The notes: generated by a model not told the origin, from the sequence alone. Positions 1 through 6,651 are shown, counted from the first letter of the stretch. The stretch is DNA of 10,772 nt from Nitrososphaerales archaeon TH5895 (GCA_014523695.1 JAATVS010000512.1:1-10772), one strand, 5' to 3'. Made by a program: numbers and translations.

Positions 1-231
1 TGAATAATCATTAAAGGGTCTGAATATAAAAAACTTGTATTCCGCTTATACTCCTAATTGATCACCTGAGAACTGTATCCTAATTTATGCTGGATCAGAT
101 TCCGTATCCCTTATATTTCTGTGTTTTCTTAGATATATCGTCAAAAGCGGCGGCAGATCTGTCAAGTATCGGAATACTACTTATCATTTCTTCCGTGCAT
201 TTGTGCAGAAAAATATTAGTGAAAAGAAAGA

Positions 232-1563
232 TTGAACTCTACATTTGAAGAATTAGGAGTAAGCCCACCTCTAACTAGGGCATTGGAAGAAATAGGCTTC
301 GCCAGGCCATTTCCTATTCAAGAAGCATCAATACCATTTATTTTGCAAGGGCATGATGTAATTGGCCAGGCACACACTGGAACGGGTAAGACGGCAGCTT
401 TCTGTTTGCCTGTGTTATCGCGTCTCAAAAATAACGGTCCGGTACAATTTTTGATATTAGTACCCACTCGAGAACTTGCGGTTCAAGTAACCCATGAGAT
501 TACAAAATATTCGAAATATACCTCAATTCGGGTAGTATCCATTTTTGGAGGGGTAAGTATCGGTCAGCAGCAATCACGATTGGAGAGAGGAGCTCAGGTA
601 GTCGTTGCCACTCCTGGGAGACTCATTGACCATTTGAAGAGAGGAACTATCGAGCTAGACAAGGTAAGTCATGTTGTACTGGATGAAGCCGACAGAATGC
701 TCGATATGGGTTTCATTGATGACATCAGGTTCATTCTTTTTTATATAAGTGAGAAGCACCAAACCTGTCTTTTTTCAGCTACGATGCCTCCTGAAATTCT
801 TCGCCTTGCAGAAGAATATATGACTAATCCTAAGCAAGTCCTACTTAATGAAGAAGAAATCAGCCTCGACACAATCGATCAGTCATATCTAATTACGCAG
901 GAAAGGCAGAAATTCAAGCATCTTTGCGAGCTGATCAAAAATGAAAGTAAGAAACAGATGATCGTATTTGCTGCTACAAAACAGCGAACTCATAGATTGG
1001 CTAATGATCTAAAAGATGCGGGTTTTAAGGCCATCTCAATACATGGAGATTTATCACAAAAGCAGCGAGAAGTAGCTATGTATAGATTCAAGACGGCAAG
1101 GGAAGATATACTTGTTGCTACAGACATAGCAGCTCGAGGTATCGACATCCCTGCAGTCAGTCATGTGGTAAATTATGATGTTCCAGAGGATCCTTTAATT
1201 TATTTTCATCGCATAGGCAGAACAGCTCGAGCAGGTGGGACTGGCAAGGCCGTATCCCTGGTTTCTGTGGAGCGAGTCGACGACTTTCAGAGAATTATCA
1301 ATCGTACAGAGCAACCAATCCGCAAGTTGAATTTTGAACTAGGCATAGAAGTCCCTGTATATGAAGGTAGAAACAATCGTCCATCTTTTTCGAGAGGTAG
1401 ATCCTACAGGCCTTCTAATGGTTACCGAGATAGACGAGAAAATCAATATGGTCAGAGGAAGTATAACAATGAGACGAGTGGCTCTCGGTACCGGGGAAGA
1501 GGAGAAAGTCGCTATAATAATCAGAAGAGATATAATAGAGGCTTTCACCAACGGTCCGTTTAG
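232..1563 (+). CDS. DEAD-box ATP-dependent RNA helicase (DeaD/RhlE type)
   Basis: This is a cytoplasmic ATP-driven RNA helicase that probably unwinds structured RNA in ribosome assembly, mRNA turnover or cold adaptation. All superfamily 2 motifs are present in order: a Q motif with F23 and Q30, motif I AHTGTGKT (47-54), Ia PTREL (78-82), GG (106-107), Ib TPGR (127-130), II DEAD (151-154), III SAT (182-184), IV around IVFAAT (244-249), V ATDIAARGID (296-305) and VI HRIGRTAR (326-333). Residues from about 379 to 443 form a low-complexity tail rich in Arg, Gly, Tyr and Asn, a typical RNA-binding disordered extension. The start is a TTG: an in-frame stop at 220-222 blocks any longer reading, and the protein must begin here to keep the Q motif. 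A weak TATA-like AAAATATTA lies at 209-217. The gene appears monocistronic. Its exact RNA substrate cannot be told from sequence. Confidence 0.97.
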   Translation: MNSTFEELGVSPPLTRALEEIGFARPFPIQEASIPFILQGHDVIGQAHTGTGKTAAFCLPVLSRLKNNGPVQFLILVPTRELAVQVTHEITKYSKYTSIRVVSIFGGVSIGQQQSRLERGAQVVVATPGRLIDHLKRGTIELDKVSHVVLDEADRMLDMGFIDDIRFILFYISEKHQTCLFSATMPPEILRLAEEYMTNPKQVLLNEEEISLDTIDQSYLITQERQKFKHLCELIKNESKKQMIVFAATKQRTHRLANDLKDAGFKAISIHGDLSQKQREVAMYRFKTAREDILVATDIAARGIDIPAVSHVVNYDVPEDPLIYFHRIGRTARAGGTGKAVSLVSVERVDDFQRIINRTEQPIRKLNFELGIEVPVYEGRNNRPSFSRGRSYRPSNGYRDRRENQYGQRKYNNETSGSRYRGRGESRYNNQKRYNRGFHQRSV

Positions 1564-1762
1564 TTTGGCTCATGTACCTGGTCTGCATTCGGGTCCCATC
1601 ATAGATCATTTCGAGCTTTAGCTAGATTCGAAAAGGTAGAAAAGAGCAAACCTCATCGATCACGAGAAATTATGATGGTTATTGGGTAAAAATTATTTCT
1701 TAAACATCTCGAATTAATGTGAACTTTAATCACGAGTATAGTTTCATCTGTCTGTCGGTAAC

Positions 1763-1769
1763 TATATAT
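1763..1769 (+). promoter_or_regulatory. TATA box of the TFE-alpha gene
   Basis: The sequence TATATAT is centred 28 bases before the ATG at 1794. Archaeal TATA boxes lie about 26 bases before the transcription start, so the mRNA would begin at or next to the start codon. This leaderless arrangement fits the lack of any Shine-Dalgarno sequence. Confidence 0.65.
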
Positions 1770-1793
1770 CTAAAAATTGATGATATAGATTAG

Positions 1794-2312
1794 ATGCATC
1801 CGGACGATAGTGAAGATTCTTTTGTGAAGATTGCCGCCCTCATTGGAGGTGAAGAATATCTAAAAGTTGCACGTGCCTTATTGCATTCAGAAGACGCAAC
1901 GGATGAGGAAATTGCAGGTGCAACAGGTCTTAGAATTAACATCATTCGAAAAGTACTTTATGATATGTTTGGGAAAGCGCTGATTACAGGCATTCGTGTA
2001 AAGGACGAGAAAAAAGGATGGTTCGTGTATAGGTGGCGAGCCAAAAGGGATCAGGTAGACAATTTTATAGATAACCAGAAGAAAAAAATACTTGATCGGT
2101 TACAAAAACGACTTGAATACGAAGAGTCCTCTGAATTCTACCATTGTGGGAATAACGATTGTTCACATGTCAAATTCGATTTCGCAGTAGAGCAGTTCTT
2201 CAAATGTAGCACTTGTAAGGAACCGCTGAATATGATTGATAACAATCAAGTCAAGGAAGCTTTGCGGCATAAGATTGAACAAATTATTTCTGACATTACA
2301 CCCAGAACCTAG
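1794..2312 (+). CDS. tfe: Transcription initiation factor TFE subunit alpha
   Basis: TFE-alpha is the archaeal counterpart of the N-terminal half of eukaryotic TFIIE-alpha. It binds the RNA polymerase clamp and promoter DNA near the bubble and helps DNA melting with TBP and TFB. The 172-residue protein has the expected plan: a winged helix at about 15-85 (including the recognition-helix region GLRINIIRKVLYDMF and the wing GWFVYRW), a linker helix (about 88-112), and a zinc ribbon made by C118-x4-C123-x14-C138-x2-C141, followed by a C-terminal helix. Length and architecture match the family closely. The ATG at 1794 is well placed behind a TATA box for a leaderless transcript. A probable TFE-beta gene lies 1.85 kb downstream on the opposite strand. 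Confidence 0.95.
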   Translation: MHPDDSEDSFVKIAALIGGEEYLKVARALLHSEDATDEEIAGATGLRINIIRKVLYDMFGKALITGIRVKDEKKGWFVYRWRAKRDQVDNFIDNQKKKILDRLQKRLEYEESSEFYHCGNNDCSHVKFDFAVEQFFKCSTCKEPLNMIDNNQVKEALRHKIEQIISDITPRT

Positions 2313-2861
2313 CAATGCTTGTGTTAGCTCAATATCAATACTCTCAGAAATAATAATATGTCATTCGTCTTTGAACCCTGCTATTCGGAATCAAAATCAC
2401 TCGAAGGGGATCGGTCTAGGTTGAAGAAAATAGAATCTACGTAATAAGGCCGAGAAAGCAAATCATAAGGGAGATCTTGATCAAAATCAGAAGAATAATT
2501 GTCCTTGGTGGTATCGGACTTTTCTAAGAAAATATTTATATTCTTCAAATCGCATTCAAAATTTCTATATAACTTATTACTATAAAAGTGTATGTCAATG
2601 ATCTGCCTCTCAATTAATGCATAGGATTTGCTAGTTTTCACTAATGGGAAACTTTACGAATCGTTTCACCTCAGTGTCTCTAATAGTGTTAGCCTTTATA
2701 GTGGGCAGATGATCGCCCTTGTCCCAAGAGTTCCTCAAAAGAAACTCATTAATCCCAAAGTTATAGTGAATCATCCGTTACTTTATGTAGATAGCTTTTC
2801 TGCCATGCTGCATCGATCGCGTTGATGCACATTTGATTCACTTGAAATAAAAATTCATGCG
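2313..2861. other. Long intergenic region, no convincing gene
   Basis: About 550 bases separate TFE-alpha from the 3' end of the CopD-like gene. The best open frame is on the minus strand (2641 to 2381, GTG start), coding 86 residues rich in Asp, Ser, Tyr and Phe. It has no recognisable domain and no TATA-like element at the right distance, so I do not call it a gene. A plus-strand frame at 2628-2825 is equally unsupported. No transposon ends, long repeats or RNA genes are visible. Confidence 0.5.
2846..2853 (-). terminator. Possible T-rich terminator of the CopD-like gene
   Basis: On the minus strand, ATTTTTATTT follows the stop codon at 2862 within about 20 bases. Archaeal RNA polymerase stops at short oligo-T tracts without needing a hairpin. 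The tract is interrupted, so this is a weak call. Confidence 0.3.
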
Positions 2862-3368
2862 TTACAGCGATAAGCCTCCGCTATTGTTTAGCAATGCCCC
2901 AAGGAATAATATTATCACTGATAATCCCACAATCACCCTTCCAAGAAGAATTATTCTGGATCTTATAGGTTGAATAGAAGAATTGGTAGAGTCACCGCTT
3001 CTAATCCTGTTTTCTGTTTCAATGTCTATAGACCTTATATGGATCACATAGAATATCAGCGTAACAATAACGAAGATGATCTTGATAGTCAGAATAGTGC
3101 CATACTCGGAATCAATTAAAGCATATGGCTGCAATAGTAAAGCGCGAGAATTGTAAATTCCGGTTATTATCAGTATGATAAACGATGGTAATGCAAATCT
3201 ATTGAATCTCCTTCCAATCCTTAGCATAAGGGCAAGACGATCTGCTGGCGATTCGGCAATCGTTCCTAACATAGGTGCCAAAACTATCCCTAAGAATAAG
3301 GATCCACCAACCCATATTGATGCACAGGTTAGATGTACCCAAAAAACGAAGACATCCACCAACGCCAT
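2862..3368 (-). CDS. CopD-like four-helix membrane protein
   Basis: This is an integral membrane protein of 168 residues. Hydrophobic stretches at about 4-32, 58-76, 90-112 and 139-160 predict four transmembrane helices. The first carries WVHLTCASIWVGGSLFLG with H12, and a second histidine (H110) lies at the end of helix 3. Membrane histidines in such helices are typical of the copper resistance D (CopD) domain and of related heme- or metal-binding membrane proteins. The family match is by pattern, so copper transport or heme binding remains an inference. On the minus strand a TATA-like ATAGTATTA (plus-strand 3389-3397) is centred about 26 bases before the ATG, which suggests a leaderless transcript. 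The gene is divergent from the LEA14-like gene, with an 86-base spacer that must hold both promoters. Confidence 0.75.
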   Translation of the reverse strand: MALVDVFVFWVHLTCASIWVGGSLFLGIVLAPMLGTIAESPADRLALMLRIGRRFNRFALPSFIILIITGIYNSRALLLQPYALIDSEYGTILTIKIIFVIVTLIFYVIHIRSIDIETENRIRSGDSTNSSIQPIRSRIILLGRVIVGLSVIILFLGALLNNSGGLSL

Positions 3369-3388
3369 TACGAAACAGAGAATGACGT

Positions 3389-3397
3389 TAATACTAT
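3389..3397 (-). promoter_or_regulatory. TATA-like box of the CopD-like gene
   Basis: Read on the minus strand, ATAGTATTA is centred about 26 bases before the ATG at 3368, the canonical archaeal distance for a leaderless mRNA. Confidence 0.45.
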
Positions 3398-3420
3398 TAT
3401 TCGTATTGTCTTCGAAAAGA

Positions 3421-3428
3421 TTTTAATG
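3421..3428 (+). promoter_or_regulatory. TATA-like box of the LEA14-like gene
   Basis: TTTTAATG is centred about 31 bases before the ATG at 3455 but only 10 bases before the alternative TTG at 3434. If it is the TATA box, the transcript begins near 3450, which supports the ATG as start. Confidence 0.4.
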
Positions 3429-3454
3429 CGCTTTTGATTAGCATAAATGCCAGG

Positions 3455-3979
3455 ATGTTTCTTACCAAACGTAGAGCCATTCTTATTGGCGCTATTGCAT
3501 CCATAGCAGCAGCGATAATTCTTACACCACTCATCCTGACTCTCACTCTTCCGGCAGATATCAATGCTGTAAAGATCAACCTTGACAAAGTTGAGGTCGA
3601 CAATCCATCTCCAGAAGAGGAATCGGCGAACTTGCTTACCCTTAACGTATTTTTTAAAATTGATAATCCGACTGATACGACTTTGACGACCTCTAAAATC
3701 GATTATACCCTTTTTGCCAATGGCGAGTCTCTGGGTAACGGACATATCGATTATGTCGATATTCCAGTCCACGGACGGCCACAACTGTTATCCGGAGGGG
3801 AGGCAACAATTATGTCAAAGTTCGAAATACCACGTAACGATCCGAGTCTTACGCAATTCAATATCGGAAATCTCTCTAGCTCTAACATAAATTGGGAAGC
3901 GGAAGGGACTGCTGATATAGAAACTGGATTTGTTACAACTCCATTGCCCTTTAAGGATGAACTTGAGCGTTCTTCGTAA
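3455..3979 (+). CDS. Membrane-anchored LEA14/WHy-domain-like protein
   Basis: The protein is 174 residues from the ATG chosen here. A basic start (MFLTKRRA) and one long hydrophobic helix (about 8-31) form a signal anchor, leaving the rest outside the membrane. The outer part resembles the LEA14/WHy beta-sandwich fold: a hydrophobic strand entering LNVFFKIDNPT (63-73), the DYTLFANGESLG stretch (83-94), and a late NINWEAEGTADI strand (144-155). The 'N/D-NP' motif after a strand is the hallmark of this family, whose members are linked to desiccation and stress tolerance. The exact role in archaea is unknown. A TTG at 3434 would add seven residues but lies too close to the TATA-like box. The gene is divergent from the CopD-like gene and convergent with the probable TFE-beta gene. 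Confidence 0.78.
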   Translation: MFLTKRRAILIGAIASIAAAIILTPLILTLTLPADINAVKINLDKVEVDNPSPEEESANLLTLNVFFKIDNPTDTTLTTSKIDYTLFANGESLGNGHIDYVDIPVHGRPQLLSGGEATIMSKFEIPRNDPSLTQFNIGNLSSSNINWEAEGTADIETGFVTTPLPFKDELERSS

Positions 3980-4161
3980 ATTGATTTGAGCCAGAATACT
4001 CCATAATATATAGGTTAAAATAATAATGAGCAAAAAGGTCTCTGTAAATAATTCAAACACAAAAAATTATGATTGTTCATGTGTTTCGGAATCGTTTAAT
4101 CCATACGTCATTACAATATATGCAGGATGCTCCTGAGCTGCATACAAAGCTTGGTTATAGC

Positions 4162-4590
4162 TTATAGATCGATATGACGCTGATGGTTCAACGTTCTGCT
4201 AAAATTAGAGAGTACCCATTCTGCGATCCACGTACACTTGGCTGGACTATACTGACTCATATCATCTTCCGATGAACACAAATGTTGATAATTGCAACTG
4301 AAACACGGTGCTCCCTCAACACTATTTATATCCACTTGTCTTTTTTGAATTTCAGACATAGCAGGTTTCTTTACTATTAGCTTGTAGGTCCACCTACCAT
4401 TATAAAGGATTTTTTCTCTAGAAATAAGGGCCTGTTTTTCAAGATTCCCGACAAGCCTTGAACCGTCTCGGCTATCTAGAGAAAATGTCTTACAAAGTTC
4501 AGTTTGGAATATTCCATTCTCTCCGCTTCGAGATATTGTTTGGAGTGCCTGTTCGACCAAACTATTTCTAGTTTTAACTGAAATTTTCAT
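4162..4590 (-). CDS. Probable TFE subunit beta (RPC39/RPC34-like winged helix with FeS-type cysteines)
   Basis: The 142-residue protein (numbered from the ATG at 4590) has a winged-helix domain at about 8-75, including QTELCKTFSLDSRDGSRLVGNLEKQALI and a wing ending RWTYKLIV. A C-terminal module follows with C96-x2-C99-x5-C105-x13-C119 and the tail TWIAEWV. A winged helix followed by this four-cysteine cluster is the plan of archaeal TFE-beta, the homologue of RNA polymerase III subunit RPC39, whose cysteines bind an iron-sulfur cluster. TFE-beta pairs with TFE-alpha during promoter opening. A TTG at 4614 would add eight residues, but an AT-rich TATA-like box (4621-4633) is only some 10 bases from it and about 35 from the ATG, so the ATG is preferred. 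The alternative is a generic winged-helix regulator with a metal site. Confidence 0.68.
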   Translation of the reverse strand: MKISVKTRNSLVEQALQTISRSGENGIFQTELCKTFSLDSRDGSRLVGNLEKQALISREKILYNGRWTYKLIVKKPAMSEIQKRQVDINSVEGAPCFSCNYQHLCSSEDDMSQYSPAKCTWIAEWVLSNFSRTLNHQRHIDL

Positions 4591-4620
4591 AGGAGTAACT
4601 ATTTCTGATGGCAAAATGTA

Positions 4621-4633
4621 ATTTATTATTATC
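4621..4633 (-). promoter_or_regulatory. TATA-like box of the probable TFE-beta gene
   Basis: On the minus strand, GATAATAATAAAT lies about 35 bases before the ATG at 4590. It predicts a short leader of roughly 10 bases and argues against the upstream TTG start. Confidence 0.4.
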
Positions 4634-4732
4634 CAACATAGATATAAAAATCTTCATACTTGTCTAGATACTGTTCGAGTAGGCAAATGAGATTTTCATA
4701 GCTATGGCCACTATGTGTGCTGGTGAAGATTG

Positions 4733-4752
4733 TGATACTATATGATACTATC
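4733..4752 (+). repeat. Two direct copies of a 10-bp unit upstream of the Rieske gene
   Basis: TGATACTATA is followed directly by TGATACTATC, so GATACTAT occurs twice exactly 10 bases apart, close to one helical turn. The same octamer occurs inverted at 4825-4832, overlapping the Rieske TATA box. The arrangement looks like a binding site for a regulator, but no regulator is identified. Confidence 0.4.
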
Positions 4753-4820
4753 AATGACGAAGCTATAATATCTTCTCGATAATGATTTTTATTAATATTG
4801 GAGTATAATTCAGCAAATAG

Positions 4821-4828
4821 ATTTATAG
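4821..4828 (+). promoter_or_regulatory. TATA box of the Rieske gene
   Basis: ATTTATAG is centred about 24 bases before the ATG at 4848, giving a leaderless or nearly leaderless transcript. It overlaps an inverted copy of the GATACTAT octamer at 4825-4832, so a protein bound there could block TBP. Confidence 0.5.
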
Positions 4829-4847
4829 TATCTCGATCGGTAACTTT

Positions 4848-5228
4848 ATGATTCCAGGGACGATGAGAATCTGCAATAGTGAAGACATAAAGAATAATTC
4901 TTTGAGGGTTTTCACAATTAACAATAGGGATATCCTGGTAGGAAGAAGAAACGGAAGGATTTTCGCGTGTAGTAATTCATGTCCTCACAGAGGGGCCTCC
5001 TTGTCGAAGGGACATTTTAGTGGGAATAACCTAGTGTGCTATATGCACGGATATGAATATAATATATTCACAGGCTCACTAGAAAACATGAAGTCTTGGA
5101 AAAAGGAAGACAGTTGGATCGAACAGAGTCCTAACTGGCGAAAGTCGGGCAATTTGAGATTATATAAAATTGATGAACACGACAACGGCATTTTCGTCGA
5201 CTCTGTCCAACTCAGGGAGCCAGCTTAA
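4848..5228 (+). CDS. Soluble Rieske [2Fe-2S] ferredoxin-like protein
   Basis: The protein has 126 residues, no signal peptide and no membrane helix, so it is a cytoplasmic Rieske-type electron carrier. The two cluster-binding boxes are intact: C45-P-H47-R-G and C64-Y-M-H67-G with 16 residues between. In this family the two cysteines bind one iron and the two histidines the other. The typical lead-in GRIFACSNSCPH and the glycine-rich turn after the second box are both present. No oxygenase catalytic domain follows, so it probably serves as the ferredoxin of a separate enzyme or in a small redox chain; no partner gene is adjacent. The ATG at 4848 fits the TATA spacing. The ATG five codons later (4863) is also possible without affecting the domain. 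Three GATACTAT octamers lie upstream. Confidence 0.93.
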   Translation: MIPGTMRICNSEDIKNNSLRVFTINNRDILVGRRNGRIFACSNSCPHRGASLSKGHFSGNNLVCYMHGYEYNIFTGSLENMKSWKKEDSWIEQSPNWRKSGNLRLYKIDEHDNGIFVDSVQLREPA

Positions 5229-5869
5229 CGGTTCTAACACAGAAAGAAATAGAAAATGTGACATGGAGCGTAATGATGATGCTGCTGCCAAGTCTCTTGA
5301 GAATTTATTAGCATATCAATATTGAAACATATGAGTACATTTGATACCATAAATGGAGTCAAACAAATCATCCATAAGATTTAAAGAAAGGATTTACTCT
5401 CAACATGCCTCCTCTTTAAAAGTTGGATCGGTTGGAGAGAACATTTCCTCATAACTAGGGTCGCGAGGGAAAATCACAGTTAAATAAATTCTACCTAACC
5501 AATCCTGTAATAGAAACCGATTCACTCTATGTAAAAAACTCTCACGCTCTTCTTTTAGTTGCAGATTGGGAAAGGACTGAATTAGCCATTTGAGTACGAT
5601 CAAAGATGGAACGATGAGTGAATACTCATTATCGAATCACTGGTGGAACAATTGTGAGATGCATTAATAGGGAAGGGTTAGAATTATTCGCTAACTAACT
5701 AGCACGCAGATATCCGTATACGAGACTATTATTCCGGGTCGTTGCTCTAAAAGAGAACAAAAAATAATTGTACACTATATTAAAGATACTTACTATCCAT
5801 TAAAATTAGTAACTTTCTCAGGCAAATTAGATAATATTGTCTAGTTAAGCGCTAAAGTACATAATGTTT

Positions 5870-5894
5870 CACAGGCTCTAGCCCGTGGCCTGTG
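5870..5894. repeat. 7-bp GC-rich inverted repeat (hairpin)
   Basis: CACAGGC (5870-5876) and GCCTGTG (5888-5894) can form a perfect seven-base stem with an 11-base loop. It stands out in very AT-rich DNA about 145 bases before the HNH gene. It could belong to a small RNA or a protein-binding site; no function is shown. Confidence 0.35.
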
Positions 5895-5991
5895 TCAAGT
5901 AGAATCAAAATTGCATCATGAGAAATCACTGATACTATTAGGCATTTTGCTCATGCGTGTGTTTTGGCCACACTATCCTGCTAAGCAAACA

Positions 5992-6000
5992 TTTTATTTA
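5992..6000 (+). promoter_or_regulatory. TATA-like box of the HNH gene
   Basis: TTTTATTTA is centred 42 bases before the ATG at 6038, predicting a transcript with a leader of about 16 bases. There is no Shine-Dalgarno sequence in that leader. Confidence 0.4.
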
Positions 6001-6037
6001 CGCACTTTCTTCTATTCAGTCTATTCGTTGAACCAAG

Positions 6038-6364
6038 ATGCCGAAAAGAATCTATATTGCAGGTAAGAGTGGAGACTCTTGGTATCAGCTACCTCCTTCT
6101 ACAAGACAGAATTATAAGACCGCTCTAGCAAAAAAGTATGGATCTAGGTGTAATCCTAGCTATTGTCTTCCAACTGCTCAAGGAGTGGACAACAGATATA
6201 CTAATTTTGGATGTGGCAAAATATTTCCTCTTGCCTTGCTTACGGTAGACCACATCATTCCCATATCTAAAGGTGGCCCAGTTTTCGACATCGAAAATAT
6301 GCAGCTATTGTGCTGGCAATGTCATAGAAAGAAGACCACTGAAAACGACATGTTAGAGATATAG
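6038..6364 (+). CDS. Small HNH endonuclease
   Basis: This 108-residue protein is a lone HNH (beta-beta-alpha metal) nuclease. The active-site region is complete: D71-H72 in LTVDHIIPISKGG, N87 in ENMQLLC, and H96 in C92-W-Q-C95-H-R-K-K. C92 and C95, with upstream cysteines among C38, C43 and C59, probably form a structural zinc site as in CxxC-type HNH proteins. The region between C38 and C59 is longer than in most family members. Such proteins act as restriction nucleases, homing nucleases or DNA nicking enzymes; no methyltransferase, intron or phage gene is adjacent, so the role is open. The ATG start has a TATA-like box 42 bases upstream, and a T7 tract follows the stop by 27 bases. A tRNA gene lies 200 bases downstream. 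Confidence 0.92.
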   Translation: MPKRIYIAGKSGDSWYQLPPSTRQNYKTALAKKYGSRCNPSYCLPTAQGVDNRYTNFGCGKIFPLALLTVDHIIPISKGGPVFDIENMQLLCWQCHRKKTTENDMLEI

Positions 6365-6390
6365 CCTCCAAATCCCGGCTCGAATGTTGC

Positions 6391-6397
6391 TTTTTTT
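6391..6397 (+). terminator. Oligo-T terminator after the HNH gene
   Basis: A run of seven T lies 27 bases behind the HNH stop codon. Uninterrupted oligo-T in the coding strand is the usual archaeal intrinsic termination signal. Confidence 0.55.
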
Positions 6398-6503
6398 GTA
6401 AAGTTGCTGATTTCCTAATATTTCGAAGACTAATCGATTTTGACCGTCTAACGTATTATTCTCAAGGTCAATAATCATTCTTAAAACATTCTTCAGGATT
6501 GAA

Positions 6504-6510
6504 TTTAAAT
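6504..6510 (+). promoter_or_regulatory. Candidate TATA box for tRNA-Cys
   Basis: TTTAAAT lies about 60 bases before the tRNA, predicting a primary transcript start near 6533 with a 5' leader removed by RNase P. A second AT-rich element, TTCATAATAC at 6521-6530, is an alternative. Confidence 0.3.
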
Positions 6511-6565
6511 AATCGTAGAATTCATAATACGATCTTGCCTAGTTACCAACGGGTAAAATCTTAAC

Positions 6566-6651
6566 GGTGGGGTGGCAGAGCGGCTATGCGTTCGCCTGCA
6601 GAATCGAATGCAGCAAGCGAATCAATAAGGGTTCGAATCCCTTCCCCACCT
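6566..6651 (+). tRNA. tRNA-Cys (anticodon GCA) with a 14-nt intron
   Basis: The acceptor stem GGTGGGG (6566-6572) pairs perfectly with CCCCACC (6644-6650), and the discriminator base is T (6651), the identity base of tRNA-Cys. The D arm has three pairs plus a G/A contact and contains GG at 6582-6583. The anticodon stem is TTCGC (6591-6595) with GCGAA (6617-6621). The T arm is AAGGG-TTCGAAT-CCCTT (6627-6643). Removing 6602-6615 leaves the seven-base loop CTGCAGA with anticodon GCA at 6598-6600. The mature molecule is 72 bases. CCA is not encoded. Confidence 0.97.
6602..6615 (+). other. Archaeal tRNA intron at position 37/38
   Basis: In the precursor, CTGC (6596-6599) pairs with GCAG (6610-6613), extending the anticodon stem. 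This leaves a three-base bulge CAA (6614-6616) on the 3' side and an unpaired stretch beginning A36, G37 on the 5' side. Cutting between the second and third bulge bases, as tRNA splicing endonuclease does at bulge-helix-bulge motifs, removes exactly these 14 bases at the canonical 37/38 site. Confidence 0.88.

Larger units (their letters stand above)
5229..6037. other. About 800-base region with little or no coding content
   Basis: The only notable open frame is on the minus strand, open from 5636 to a TGA at 5400. From a TTG at 5603 it would encode 67 residues (core SFPNLQLKEERESFLHRVN, then DWLGRIYLTVIF). Its helix-like pattern could be a small gene or a remnant of a larger one, but I recognise no family and see no clear promoter. 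The stretch also holds a hairpin at 5614-5629 (ATGAGT/ACTCAT), a GC-rich hairpin at 5870-5894 and one GATACTAT octamer at 5931-5938. The rest is AT-rich and broken by stops in all frames. Confidence 0.45.

Noticed and set aside
1361..1621. Plus-strand open frame overlapping the helicase tail and running past its stop, and minus-strand frames over the same bases
   Set aside because: They are out-of-frame readings of the repetitive Arg/Gly-rich tail, which lacks stops in several frames; no domain or promoter supports them.
1659..1736. Octamer ATCACGAG repeated at 1659-1666 and 1729-1736 upstream of TFE-alpha
   Set aside because: Only two copies 70 bases apart, compatible with chance; too weak to call an operator.
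2381..2641. 86-codon minus-strand frame with a GTG start
   Set aside because: The sequence is rich in Asp, Ser and Tyr without any motif, and no TATA-like element lies at a useful distance. It remains possible but is not supported enough to call.
3368..3784. 138-codon minus-strand frame opposite the LEA14-like gene
   Set aside because: It lies antisense to a gene with a clear membrane anchor and family motifs, and its translation looks like an antisense shadow (many Arg, Lys, Tyr and Cys, no fold pattern).
5272..5330. Possible C/D box guide RNA starting at an ATGATGA-like C box
   Set aside because: No matching D box (CTGA) or internal D'/C' boxes at the right distances could be found.
6627..6651. 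tRNA 3' end as an attachment site for an integrated element
   Set aside because: No second copy of the T-arm/acceptor sequence and no integrase are visible in this window.
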